Source: Rhodospirillales bacterium
GTDB taxonomy: Bacteria; Pseudomonadota; Alphaproteobacteria; Rhodospirillales; Casp-alpha2
Direction of reading: 5' to 3'
Assembly (NCBI GenBank): GCA_017640505.1
Contig: JAEPQO010000002.1
Location: 496,001 to 560,000, forward strand
Length of the DNA stretch: 64,000 bases
Shown here one piece after another: positions 33,192-43,100 of the stretch (position 1 is the stretch's first letter; each line of letters begins with the position of its first letter). The notes under the pieces were generated by a model. The model was not told the origin of the DNA, did not search any database, and saw only the letters and a list, made by a program, of their open reading frames with translations. The position numbers were made by a program, and so were the translations under genes.

Positions 33192-34015
33192 TCGGCGGCC
33201 TCCTGCGCGCCGAACACGGTCCGCTGCAGGTAGGCGTTGAAGCCTTCCTCGGTCCGGCTTTCGCGCGCATAGGCGGCGATCTCGTCGTGATCCGGTGCAT
33301 AATGCTCGACGAGGCCAAGCGGCTTCGCCCCCATTTCCGCCTGCGCCAGTGCCGTGACGTAAAACCCCGGCAGGGTCGCGGCGGCGGTCGCCTCGGACGC
33401 CAGCAAGCTCTCGTCCTGGATTTTCTCGACCGTCACCAGCAGCGTTTTCGCCGCGTGCGCGATGGTCGCCAGTTCGCGGCGCCGTCCGATCCAGACGTTG
33501 CCGTCGCGGTCGGCGAGTGGGCTGTGGATGATCGCAACGTCCGGGCTGATCGCCGGGATCAGGACGATGCGGCCGTGCCCCTCGCCCATCGGGTCGTCGA
33601 CCACCTTCCAGTCGTCACGGTATCTCAGGATGTCGGAACCGATGATCCCGCCCAAGGGCATGAACGGCACGCCCTTTTCGGTCGCCTGCAGCGCGGTATG
33701 GATCGCCGGGCACGTGCTGTCGATGATCTTCACCGACCCGCTTTCGACGGCGGCGCCGAAGCGCGATGCCGGTCCCGCCTCGCCCAGCGAAACGGCGGCG
33801 CATTCAACCGTCTTCACGCAGCCGGCACCGATCAGCATGTCGGCCGCCAGGCCGTTGATCGGCACGGTCAGGATGTGCAGGTCCTTCACGCCGCGGCGGA
33901 TGATCGCGCGGACCAGTGCCATGGGCACGAAGCTATATTCCGGCGGCAGCGCAAGCAGTGCGCCGTCGGGCACCTGGGCCGCCAGTTCCTCGACGTCGTT
34001 CAGATAATTTGTCAT
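33188..34015 (-). CDS. CoA-transferase subunit A (IpdA-like)
   Basis: A 275-residue class I CoA-transferase alpha subunit from ATG 34015 (MTNYLNDVEELAAQ). It contains PEYSFVPMALVRAIIRRGVKDLHILTVP, GLAADMLIGAGCVKTVECAAVSLGEAG, the PFMPLGGIIGSDIL segment and RIVLIPAISPDVAIIHSPLADRDGNVWIGR, the family profile. The frame is open to 34123, but the extra residues come from a repeat-adjacent stretch and are not conserved. The subunit B gene overlaps its stop by 4 bp. The two form a heterodimer; the substrate is unknown. Confidence 0.85.
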   Translation of the reverse strand: MTNYLNDVEELAAQVPDGALLALPPEYSFVPMALVRAIIRRGVKDLHILTVPINGLAADMLIGAGCVKTVECAAVSLGEAGPASRFGAAVESGSVKIIDSTCPAIHTALQATEKGVPFMPLGGIIGSDILRYRDDWKVVDDPMGEGHGRIVLIPAISPDVAIIHSPLADRDGNVWIGRRRELATIAHAAKTLLVTVEKIQDESLLASEATAAATLPGFYVTALAQAEMGAKPLGLVEHYAPDHDEIAAYARESRTEEGFNAYLQRTVFGAQEAAE

Positions 34016-34063
34016 GCGCCGATTGTAGGATGGTGAACCAATCTGCGCACGGAAAAATCGCCG

Positions 34064-34165
34064 CCCCCTCACCTGTCCTCTCCCCCGTTCCGGTGGAGAG
34101 GGACTCTCGACGCAAAGCGGCATCTACCCTCTCCCCTTTTAGGGAGGAGAGGTTGGGTGAGGGGG
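34064..34165. repeat. Palindromic intergenic repeat, family A copy 2
   Basis: 102 bp, starting CCCCCTCACCTGTCCTCTCC and ending GGTTGGGTGAGGGGG, with the same central GGGACTCTCGACGCAAA as copies 1 and 3. It lies between the CoA-transferase alpha start and the stop of the exported-protein gene. Confidence 0.85.
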
Positions 34166-34186
34166 TAAACCTTGAAAACCGAGGCT

Positions 34187-34981
34187 TTACGACCCCGGCT
34201 TGGTCGCCTTCCAGTAGTCCGTGTTGATGTTCATCATCATGCCGTCGAGACGCTGCTCGAGGCAGCGACGCACGCTGAAGAACCGGCCCTGCGAGGTGCG
34301 GTACTGGCAATACCCGACCACGTCGGCGGCGCGGTGCATCCCGGGCCCGACCGACTCGCGCGGTGTTTCATCGAAAACGTTTTCCCAGAGGTTCTCGCGA
34401 TCCCCTTTCGGCAACCGGCCGGTGGCGGGCATCTCGCTGAGCACCCGGCTGACCACCTTGATCGCCTCGAACTCGGTGCTGTGCAGTTTGAAGATCCTGT
34501 CCGCCACCGGTTGCAGCGATGCGAGCGCATGTTCGACCTCGCCTTCACGGATCGGATCAGGATCGCCCGGCACCGGCATCGGTACCAACACGCCGCCCTT
34601 GGCGACGGTAAGGGCCTTGGCCGTCATCTGGCGGCCTTCGAGATCACGAACGGAGAATTCGAACCTGGCCGCGGTGTAGCCGCGCTCGGCACGCACCTTG
34701 GCCGAGGTCACCGGCAGTTCGGCCTGTTTCCCGTTGCCGTCGACGGCGACAACCTTGAACACCGACATGTCGTGCGGTGTGTAGACGTAGTGCCGGCCCG
34801 GTGTGTCCCGCTCGGCCTGCATGCAGAACGTCGAAAGCTCGACGGCGCACGTCCCGCCCGAGCACTGAAGCTTGAGCGGCGACGACGTGGCGATCACGCC
34901 GAGCAGTTGCGGTGCGGCCTGGGCCGCGGCCGGCATGACGAGCAGCGCGGCGGCGAAGATCGTCTTGGAAATGATACGCAT
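34187..34981 (-). CDS. Exported protein of unknown function
   Basis: A 264-residue protein with a Sec-type signal peptide ([22 protein letters not shown] with cleavage after AQA near residue 22). The mature part has several Cys (CSGGTC, FCMQAE, YCQYRT, RRCLEQ) that could form periplasmic disulfides, and short blocks such as [14 protein letters not shown] and [14 protein letters not shown]. No known domain is recognised. It stands alone, with 302 bp of apparently empty DNA on its 5' side. Confidence 0.68.
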
Positions 34982-35283
34982 TTTACGCCTCCTCTAATCG
35001 ATTACGATTGGAAGCGAAGCACGGATCACGCCCAATCCTGTCATCGTTGCCAGACAGCGTATCACATTCCCGGAATGCTGTCGGCCCCCTCAACGAAACG
35101 TGATTGTTTCAGCCGCTTTAACAATACGTGACAAAATGTGGCTGGAGGGGTTGCGGCCTCGGGCGTAGTCATTATCGGTGCCGGATACGGCAGTTTCGTA
35201 CTGCCGTCATCGAACGGTGTTATGAATTTCACAACGGCCGGTTGTGCGTTAGCATGGGGCCGTGCTCGAAACTGGGGGAAAAA
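34982..35283. other. 302-bp stretch with no recognised gene or repeat
   Basis: Between two divergent genes. It holds AT-richer sequence and the likely promoters for the exported-protein gene and the tandem paralogues, but I see no RNA gene, repeat family member or clear hairpin. Confidence 0.4.
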
Positions 35284-35778
35284 ATGGCAACCAAAAACGA
35301 TTTCGATCCTGACGACTGGAAAAAGATCGCGTCCGCACCGATCATCGCGGCCGCGGTGATATCCGCATCCGACGACGTCGGCGACGACATGGAATCCGAG
35401 GACGAAGAGATTGCGGCGTTCAAGGAGTCGCTCGTCAAACTGCGCAAGAAATACGGCAAGACGGAACTCGTGAACGAAGTTCTCGACGCGATCGAGAATG
35501 AAGGCACCGGTGAGTTCGACCGGCTTTTTGCAACTATTAGCGCATCCGCATCGCACGAGTCGCCGCTGGAAGACCGCATCAAGTCGGTCGGCGAAGCCGG
35601 CGAGATTCTGGAACGGGTGGCTGACAAGAAGGAAGCGAAGCAGTACAAGAAATTTCTGATCGACGCCGCAACGGCGGTCGCGTCCGCATCGAAGGAAGGT
35701 TTCTTCGTGTTCGGCAGTTCGATCAGCAAGAAGGAAGAGTTTTATCTGCGCCAGCTGCAGAGCGCACTCAACTTGTAA
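35284..35778 (+). CDS. Helical protein, first of two tandem paralogues
   Basis: A 164-residue soluble helical protein from ATG 35284 (preceded by GGGGGAAAAA). It has WKKIASAPIIAAAVISASDD, a middle helix (AAFKESLVKLRKKYGKTELVNEVLDAIEN) and a C-terminal block KQYKKFLIDAATAVASASKEG, FFVFGSSISKKEEFYLRQLQSAL. The next gene shares the same three blocks in the same order, so the pair arose by duplication. There is no Cys, signal peptide or known domain. The genes are 9 bp apart and end facing the pentapeptide-repeat gene. Function is unknown. Confidence 0.65.
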   Translation: MATKNDFDPDDWKKIASAPIIAAAVISASDDVGDDMESEDEEIAAFKESLVKLRKKYGKTELVNEVLDAIENEGTGEFDRLFATISASASHESPLEDRIKSVGEAGEILERVADKKEAKQYKKFLIDAATAVASASKEGFFVFGSSISKKEEFYLRQLQSALNL

Positions 35779-35787
35779 GGCGGGGCT

Positions 35788-36273
35788 GTGTCGGCAACGG
35801 GGGAATTCGACGAGGCGGAACTGCAGGAGCTTCAACAGCTCCCGCTCGTTGTCGCCTCGATCATCTCCGCCGTCGATTACTCGACGATCTCCGAAAGCAA
35901 GGAATTCGACGCTTTTGCGGCGTTCCTCGAGAAAGCGGGCGCCAAGCGGCGCAAGTCGGCGTTCGTTGCTGAAATCCTCGACGAGGTGGTCGACGCCGAT
36001 CACGATGCGTTCCAGAAACGCTGCACCGCCGTGTCGTCCGCGATGAGCGGCGAAAAGCCCGTGGAAACGGCGCTCAAACAAATCAAGGATGTCGGTCTCA
36101 AGCTCGACAAGCGGCTCGATAAGAAGGATGCCCGCGCCTACAAGGACTTCATCGTCGACGTGGCGCTCGCCGTCGCCCGCGCGCATAAGGAAAGCGGGCT
36201 GCCGTTCGCCAGCCCGATCAGCAAGGTCGAGGACTTCCACATTCGCCGCATTCAGCAGGCGCTTGGGCTTTAG
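35788..36273 (+). CDS. Helical protein, second of two tandem paralogues
   Basis: A 161-residue protein starting at GTG 35788 (MSATGEFDEAELQELQQLP). It parallels its upstream neighbour: LPLVVASIISAVDY, FDAFAAFLEKAGAKRRKSAFVAEILDEV, then KDARAYKDFIVDVALAVARAHKESG and FASPISKVEDFHIRRIQQAL. The conserved last block (YK-F-ID, AVA-A-KE, S-ISK-E, R-Q-AL) is the best mark of the family. Its end overlaps the convergent pentapeptide gene by 4 bp. Function unknown. Confidence 0.65.
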   Translation: MSATGEFDEAELQELQQLPLVVASIISAVDYSTISESKEFDAFAAFLEKAGAKRRKSAFVAEILDEVVDADHDAFQKRCTAVSSAMSGEKPVETALKQIKDVGLKLDKRLDKKDARAYKDFIVDVALAVARAHKESGLPFASPISKVEDFHIRRIQQALGL

Positions 36274-37655
36274 TCCCCGTTTTCCTCGTCTTCTTCGTCT
36301 TCCTCGAAAGCTTTCGGCAGGTCGATCGCACCGCGGCGGTCGGTGTTGTCGAAATTGGCGCCACGCAGATCGGCACCGGTAAAGACCGCGTCCGTCAGCA
36401 GGCAGCCGCGAAAATCGGCGTCACGCAGATCTGCCTCGGTAAAGTCGCACTTGGTGAAGTCGGCGTTCTTCAGGTTGGCGCCATTCAGCAGCGCGCCCTT
36501 GAGCTTGGCGTTGTCCAGGTTGGCACGCCATTCGCCGCCGCCGGCGCGGGTCGAAACCATGACTTCGGACAGATCGACGGCGACAAAGTTGGCGTTGGTG
36601 AGGTTGGCGCGCGAGAACTTGGAGCCGCGCAGGTCGGCGCGCGAGAAAACGGCACCGCGAAGATCGCAATAGGAAAAATCGGCCATCAGGCATTCCGACT
36701 TCGACATGTCGACGCCCTTCATGGTCGCCAGCGAGAAATCGGCCGCGGACAGGTTGACGCCCGACAGGTTGTGGTTCGACAGGTCGCGCTTCGACAGCAC
36801 CGCGCGTTTGCCCTCCTTGCCGTTGGTCTTCATCCACGCGGCATGCTCGGAGATGATCTCCTTCATCGAGAGATCGACCGCCTCCAGGCTCTTGGCGATC
36901 TTTGCTTCGGAGAGGTCGACCTTCGAGAAATCCACATTGTCGAACATCGCCCCGATCAGATCGGCGCCGGAAAGGTCCGCGCCATCCAGTGTCGTCCCGG
37001 TGAAGATCGCGCCCTGGAATACCGCCCCGGACAGGTTGGCGTCGGTAAAGTCCGTCCCTTCCAGATTGCACCCCGTCAGGTTCGACAGCGACAGATTAGC
37101 GCGCACGAACTTGGCATTCTTGAGGTTACAGTCGGTCAGGTCGGTCTGAACGATGATGCTGTCCGAGACCTTGGCACCGCTCATGTCCGCGCCGCGCACC
37201 TTGGCCTTTTCCATGCCGGGCGTGGCCTCGTTCTTGTTCATCGGCATCAGGTCGCCCTTGGCGCCGGAACGCAGCAGCACCCCGTCGCGCATGTCGCAAT
37301 CGATCAGGCTGGCCAACGTCATGTTCGCCCCGGCCATGCACGCGCCGCGCAAGTCGGCCCGGTCGAGGTTGGCGCGCACCAGGATCGCGTGCCGGAGGTC
37401 GCAGGCGAACATGTTCGCCTCTTCGAACTTGGTTTCCTCGAGATCGCAGTTGGCCATGATCGTGCCGACGAAATCGGCGCGGCTCAGGTCGCGGCCACTG
37501 AAATCAAGGTAGGACAGGTCCATCATCGCGAACTTGGCCCGTTCGCCGCCGCGCGCGCCCTTGAGAAAGAGTTCGTGCGACTCGAGGATCTCGTCCGCTT
37601 CCTGCTGCGACAGTTTCTTGTATTCGCTATCGTCGACTTCGTCGTTCAGCGCCAT
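36270..37655 (-). CDS. Duplicated pentapeptide-repeat protein
   Basis: A protein of 461 residues from ATG 37655 (GGAAA lies upstream; an in-frame TTG at 37730 and ATG at 37673 are alternatives). About 60 pentapeptide repeats of the classical A(D/N)LxG form run along most of the length (DLSRADFVG, DLSGADLIG, DLRGAVFSRADLRG and so on), predicting a right-handed beta-helix. It is made of two paralogous halves, each opened by a similar helical element: ILESHELFLKGARGGERA near residue 20 and ISEHAAWMKTNGKEGKRA near residue 265. The C-terminus is acidic (EEDEEDEENGD). No signal peptide or membrane helix is seen. It converges with the tandem paralogues. Confidence 0.82.
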   Translation of the reverse strand: MALNDEVDDSEYKKLSQQEADEILESHELFLKGARGGERAKFAMMDLSYLDFSGRDLSRADFVGTIMANCDLEETKFEEANMFACDLRHAILVRANLDRADLRGACMAGANMTLASLIDCDMRDGVLLRSGAKGDLMPMNKNEATPGMEKAKVRGADMSGAKVSDSIIVQTDLTDCNLKNAKFVRANLSLSNLTGCNLEGTDFTDANLSGAVFQGAIFTGTTLDGADLSGADLIGAMFDNVDFSKVDLSEAKIAKSLEAVDLSMKEIISEHAAWMKTNGKEGKRAVLSKRDLSNHNLSGVNLSAADFSLATMKGVDMSKSECLMADFSYCDLRGAVFSRADLRGSKFSRANLTNANFVAVDLSEVMVSTRAGGGEWRANLDNAKLKGALLNGANLKNADFTKCDFTEADLRDADFRGCLLTDAVFTGADLRGANFDNTDRRGAIDLPKAFEEDEEDEENGD

Positions 37656-37830
37656 GCGCGTTTCCAATTTCATCAGCGTTGCATTGCCGTTCCGGACATC
37701 GGCGCAACACTGGACAATCCAGGCGAACAATTATAAAGACCGCGTTGATTGCAGTCAGTGTCGAAGCTCACTACGCTTCAACTTAAGCATTGTCGTTTCA
37801 ATGTCTTAAACAGCGATTAACCGGAAACAG

Positions 37831-39207
37831 ATGAACACAAACGCCAAAGATCCCGTCCACGTCATCGGCGCCGGCCTCGCCGGTTCGGAAGCCGCGTGGC
37901 AACTGGCAAGCGCGGGCGTGCCCGTGATCCTGCACGAAATGCGGCCGGAGCGGAAAACCGACGCACACCAGACCGACGGCTGCGCCGAACTGGTGTGTTC
38001 CAATTCCTTCCGTTCCGACGATTACGAGGCCAATGCCGTCGGTCTTCTGCACGAAGAAATGCGCCGGACCGGGTCGCTGATCATCGGCGCCGCGGACAAG
38101 CACAAGGTGCCGGCGGGCGCGGCGCTCGCCGTCGACCGCGACGGGTTCTCGGCCGAGGTGACTCGCAGGCTGGAGGAACACCCGCTGATCACGCTGGAGC
38201 GCGGCGAGGTCGCCGGCCTGCCGCCCGCCGACTGGTCGAGCGTCATCGTCGCCACCGGCCCCCTGACGTCGCCCGATCTGACCAAGGCAATCCTCGAGGT
38301 CAGCGGCGAGAATCAGCTCGCGTTCTTCGATGCCATTGCGCCGATTATCTACAAGGAAAGCATCGACTTCGACGTGGCGTGGTTCCAGTCCCGCTACGAC
38401 AAGGGGGACGGCAAAGACTACATCAACTGCCCGATGACGGCGGCACAGTACGACGCCTTCATCGATGCCTTGATCGAGGGCGAAAAGACCCAGTTCAAGG
38501 AATGGGAAAAGGACACCCCCTATTTCGAGGGCTGCCTGCCGATCGAGGTCATGGCCGAACGCGGCCGCAAGACGCTCAGCTACGGGCCGATGAAGCCGGT
38601 CGGGCTGACCGATCCGAACAACCCCGACAAGAAACCGCACGCCATCGTGCAGCTTCGCCAGGACAACAAGCTCGGCACGCTGTTCAACATGGTCGGCTTC
38701 CAGACCAAGCTGACCTACGGCGAACAGAAGCGGATCTTCCGCATGATTCCGGGACTCGAAAACGCTGAATTCGCGCGTCTCGGGGGCATTCACCGCAACA
38801 CCTTCATCAACTCGCCCAAGCTGCTGGATGGTTTCCTGCGTCTCAAGGCGCAGCCGAGACTCCGCTTTGCCGGTCAGATCACAGGCTGCGAAGGATACGT
38901 CGAAAGCGCCGCCGTCGGCCTGATGGCGGGCCGGTTTGCGGCGGCGGAGCGTCTTGGGCTTGATCCCTCGGCACCGCCCGAAACCACGTCGATGGGTGCG
39001 ATCCTCGCCCATGTCACCGGTGGTGCGAATGCCGAGACGTTCCAGCCGATGAATGCGAATTTCGGCCTGTTTCCGCCGCTCGAAACAGACCATCTGCCGA
39101 AGAAACAGCGCCCGCGCGGCCGCGACCGCAAGGTCAAGCTCAGCGAGCGTGCCCTCGCCGACCTCGCGCAGTGGCTGGCACAGGAAACGTTGCTCGCCGC
39201 CGAGTGA
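37831..39207 (+). CDS. trmFO: Methylenetetrahydrofolate-tRNA-(uracil-5-)-methyltransferase
   Basis: TrmFO methylates U54 in the T loop of tRNA using 5,10-methylene-THF and FAD. The 458-residue protein starts with the FAD-binding motif [17 protein letters not shown], followed by [12 protein letters not shown], which holds the catalytic Cys, then [28 protein letters not shown], the [15 protein letters not shown]-type segment and [17 protein letters not shown]. Length and motifs are typical. Bacteria usually have either TrmFO or TrmA; no trmA is in the window. It stands alone with its own upstream gap. Confidence 0.95.
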   Translation: MNTNAKDPVHVIGAGLAGSEAAWQLASAGVPVILHEMRPERKTDAHQTDGCAELVCSNSFRSDDYEANAVGLLHEEMRRTGSLIIGAADKHKVPAGAALAVDRDGFSAEVTRRLEEHPLITLERGEVAGLPPADWSSVIVATGPLTSPDLTKAILEVSGENQLAFFDAIAPIIYKESIDFDVAWFQSRYDKGDGKDYINCPMTAAQYDAFIDALIEGEKTQFKEWEKDTPYFEGCLPIEVMAERGRKTLSYGPMKPVGLTDPNNPDKKPHAIVQLRQDNKLGTLFNMVGFQTKLTYGEQKRIFRMIPGLENAEFARLGGIHRNTFINSPKLLDGFLRLKAQPRLRFAGQITGCEGYVESAAVGLMAGRFAAAERLGLDPSAPPETTSMGAILAHVTGGANAETFQPMNANFGLFPPLETDHLPKKQRPRGRDRKVKLSERALADLAQWLAQETLLAAE

Positions 39208-39334
39208 CACGCAGTTAGCGTGTTCCCGGTTTTTTTCCGCCGTTGTTGGTATTTGCGATGCGATGGCCCAATATGATCGAGACTGCGAACAGCCGTGCCG
39301 CGCACATTGACCAGAATCAAGGCGACCGATCACC

Positions 39335-39856
39335 ATGGACCTGGATGCTGTCAGCAATCTGAATCCGGACTATCGCCTGCTCATCGAGTATTGGCGGGAA
39401 CGCCGCCGAGAAGCGGCGCTTGCACCCTATTTCCGGGATTTCGAACTGATGGACCTGTATTCGGTCGCTGCACGCATCGTCATCGTCGATGCCGAAACCA
39501 GCGCCAACGGCGCACCGATATACCGGTGGCGTTATGCCGGCAGCGAACTTCGTGAGTTCATCGGCGTCGAGCTGACCGGCCGCTACCTTCACGATACCGC
39601 GGACGAGCTGACCGCGCGCGACACCGAAAACATTTATGCTGAATTGGCGCGCAATGGCGGCCACCATTTCTGGGAGCGGAAACTCGGTCTGATGGGTGGC
39701 GAACGCTCGTTCCTACGTTATTCGCGGCTGGTACTGCCCCTTCTCGGCGCGGACGATACCGTGCGCCATTACATCGGGCTTTACGTGATGCCATTCGGTG
39801 GCGCCGGCCCCGACGCCCAGAAGCCGGAAACCTGGAGCCTGCTTCCGGAAAAATAG
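39335..39856 (+). CDS. PAS_5 family protein
   Basis: A 173-residue protein with the PAS_5 layout common in Rhodospirillales: an N-terminal DYRLLIEYWRERRREAALAPYFRDFE, then a short beta strand ARIVIVDAE, YRWRYAGSELREFIGVELTGRY, and a C-terminal beta sheet FLRYSRLVLPLLGADD with HYIGLYVMPFG. These proteins carry only the sensor domain, so they probably act as partners in signalling. No output domain is seen. A strong hairpin lies about 90 bp downstream. Confidence 0.8.
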   Translation: MDLDAVSNLNPDYRLLIEYWRERRREAALAPYFRDFELMDLYSVAARIVIVDAETSANGAPIYRWRYAGSELREFIGVELTGRYLHDTADELTARDTENIYAELARNGGHHFWERKLGLMGGERSFLRYSRLVLPLLGADDTVRHYIGLYVMPFGGAGPDAQKPETWSLLPEK

Positions 39857-39943
39857 CCGCACGCCGGCGTCTGTCGGTTTTTAAGCCTTCCTCACGACGC
39901 GCGCTACCGGTGGTGATGCCCCCTAAATATATGAAACCTGTGG

Positions 39944-39972
39944 AAAACCCGACACGAGATCGTGTGGTTTTT
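39944..39972 (+). terminator. Rho-independent terminator
   Basis: A hairpin with arms ACACGA and TCGTGT around GA, extended by AAAACC pairing with GGTTTT across a small bulge, followed by a T run. It lies 88 bp after the PAS_5 stop. Because both sides are A/T rich it could act on either strand. Confidence 0.7.
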
Positions 39973-40119
39973 TCACCCTCCGGCATGTCTAAAAGTTAAA
40001 ATTCGGTGTATATTTAGCCCAGAATCGATTCCGACCGGCAAAATCTGGGAACTGCCTTTGAAACGACATGTTTTCAACATCTTATCGTGGACGGAGGCAG
40101 CGTATCTGAGAACTCGGCG

Positions 40120-43100
40120 ATGAGCACGCAAACCTCTAATCCGGGCCGTTTTCGACCCCCGGGAGGCGCTGGCCGTCTCGCGGTGTTGCTGCTTGCCTGC
40201 GCGCTGTTTGCCGCCGTTCCCCTGGCGCTCGGCGCGCAAAGCCCGAACGAAGCGCTTTTCAACGCCGTCGAAGTCAACGACATCGATGCGGTCGAGGCCG
40301 CCATCAAGGCCGGTGCCGATCTCGCCGCAAAGAACGCCGACGGCATGACCCCGGCGGATGTGGCGGTCGATCTCGGCCATTTCAGGATTGCGCACATCCT
40401 GCTTTCCCGCCGCACGCAGCCACCGGACACGAAGACCGCGCCACGCGTCACCGAGAAGGTCAAGGAAGCCCTGACCCAGCCGCGGCAGCGTGTTGCGGCG
40501 CCGGCACCGGGCGCATCGTCGGCACCGGTTCCCAAGCTTTCCGATCTGGTGCCGCCGAAGAAACCGATGCCCGCGGCCGCGGCGGTCCCTCCCGAGGATG
40601 CTGCGCCGGCACCAATGCCCGAAGCCGCACCGGCGACGCCGCCGGCTGGATCAACACAACCGGTCAAGAAAGCGCCACCGCCGCCGGAAATGCGGCCTGA
40701 CGATGAAATCGCCAGGTCCGCCCCTGACACCGGGACGCCGGCAAAAACGGCACAAGCGCCGGCATCCGAAGGCGGCTTCCTCGAACGGTTCTGGGACGGC
40801 GTCAACAGCGTCGTCACCCTGGGCGGGCTGATCGGTGGCGAAGAAGAACAGATGGTTGCCGAACAACCGGACCGCAAGTTCGGGTCCAATGGCCAGGAAC
40901 TGCTGAACCCGGCGGACCGGTTCTCATCGCGGCCGGCACCGCCCCGACCGGAAAGCGAGAGCTCCGCCGGACGCATGGTCGACCGCATGACGGGGATGGT
41001 CGGCGGCGACGCGCCGAAGGAGAACGAGTTCGGCTTGCCGGAAGGCCCGGTCGTGCCGCTGCCCGACAACGTGCCGGGACTTGCCGCGCCAAACCTGGAA
41101 TCCGCCGAAGTTCCCGGCCTTGCGGAACCGCTGGCGCCCCCCGGGGTGGCGGTGCCGGTCGAACCGCCCGGTCTGGAACAACCGCCCGGGCTCGCGCAAC
41201 CAATGGAACCACCGGGCCTGGCGGAGCCGGTGCTGCCGCCCGGTGCAGACGATCAGATACCCGGCCTCGCCGCGCCCACGCTGCCGCCCGGTGCGGAAAG
41301 TATCGAAGTGCCCGGCCTGCCGGGCGATCTGGCGATGCCTGAACTGCCGGACGGCCCGGCACCGCCCGACCCGGAGCAACCCGGCCTCGATATTCCGGGA
41401 CTAGCCGCACCAACCGGCGAAATACCCGGCATCATTCCGCCGCCGTCGCAAAGCGCCGGTGACATACCGGCATTGCCACCCGGTCTGGAACCGCTGCCCG
41501 GTTCCGATACCGGGCAGTTGCGGCGCCCAGGCGGCCTGGTCGAACCGCGCGATCCGAACGTCCTTCCGCCTCCGGGCGACGCCGACATGCAGGCCCAGTT
41601 GCGGCGCTACGACGACCTGCTCGGGCGTGCACCGGAGCAGAATGCCGAGCGATATCTGACGCCGCGCGGCACGTCACCTGAAACCGGTGCACCGCGCACC
41701 GCGCCCGAAAAGGCACCGGTCAGCGAGGAACCCGGACTGGATCCGCTGATGGAAATTCCCAAAGGGCTGGACGAACCGCGCACCGCACCGACTCGCCGCG
41801 CCACGCCGGATCGTGCATCGCCGGCCGAAATCCTGCGCCGGGCACGCGACAGCGACGCCGTCAGGCGTGAACGGGAACGGTTCGAGAAACGCTTGGCGCA
41901 GCAAGGCAAGACCATCCCGAAGCCGCTGCGCCCGTCCGGGCACCAGTTACCGGCGCCGGACAAACCGGTAACGGCGCGTGAGGAACCCGCGTCGCGCATG
42001 TTCGAACGCTTCAGCAACCTGACCGAAAGCCCCTACCAGGACGAGGACGTGCACGGTCTGCCGATCGTCCGGCCATCCATCGACGGCAGGACACCGCCCA
42101 GAAAAGACGTTCGGGTCGCGGAAATCCCCCGTGACAAGGCCGAGGAAACCGACTTCAAGCTGCAGAAACTGGCGCGCTTTTTCCGCGGTGACCAGGAAGA
42201 GGAAGCCGGCATGAAGGCGCCGGAGTACCAGCCCCCGAAGGTCGAGCGCGAGCCCCTGCCGCGCGTCATCGATAACCTGGTGCCGGAGAACGATCCGGCG
42301 CGCGGCCGCGTCGTCGACGACAAGATGCTGGACCTGACGGGCGTCGAGTTGCGTGCGCCCGATGACGAGATACAGGCCGGCGCATCGCCGACACGCGACG
42401 GCCGCCTTGACGAGAACTTCCTCGACCGTCTGACGACGGTTCTCGGCCCGGCGCGCGAACAGCAGGGCATCCCGGGCGAAGCGCCCCCCGAACCCGGGAC
42501 CATCGGTTTACAGCAGCTCGACGTCCCCCCGGACCAGCAGGTCAAGAAGGCCAAGCCGGCCATCCCCGACCCCTGGACAATGACCGTCGAACGCAACGAC
42601 CCCGAGGGCCAGAAACAGACCCTCGGCGTGACCGCGATCTCGCCCGAGGACGGCTCGGAAATCCGCACCGAACAGGGCGTCGTGTCGGAAATGGTCGGGC
42701 GCATCCGTCAGCTGTTTGAAGGCCCAAGGGGTGCCGATGAAGGACCGCAGGTCGACAAACTGGACGCGGATGACCGGCAGGCCGCCGCCGAACAGTTGCT
42801 GTCCGAGGCGCTCCGCGACGGCGTGCCGACGGCGCTTCCCGATCAGGGCCAGTGGCCGGTGACCGAGGTCGAACCCTCAACCATCACGCCGGGCGTCCCG
42901 CCGGCGCCCAGGCCGGGCGTCCTGACCAGGACGTCGCTCGACGACGTGGTGCTGAGCCTGGGCGAGTCGGTGACGCTGGAAAACACCTTGCCGCCGCAGC
43001 AGGACGGCATCGACCCGCTGAACTCGTGCGTCAAAAAGAACCGCGGCACGACGCTGTTCTGTATTGAACCGGTGGACTGGCCGCAGGACCTGCGCCCGGC

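Noticed and set aside
37798-39357. A 519-residue minus-strand frame opposite trmFO
   Set aside because: It is a mirror of the trmFO codons without known motifs or start signals.
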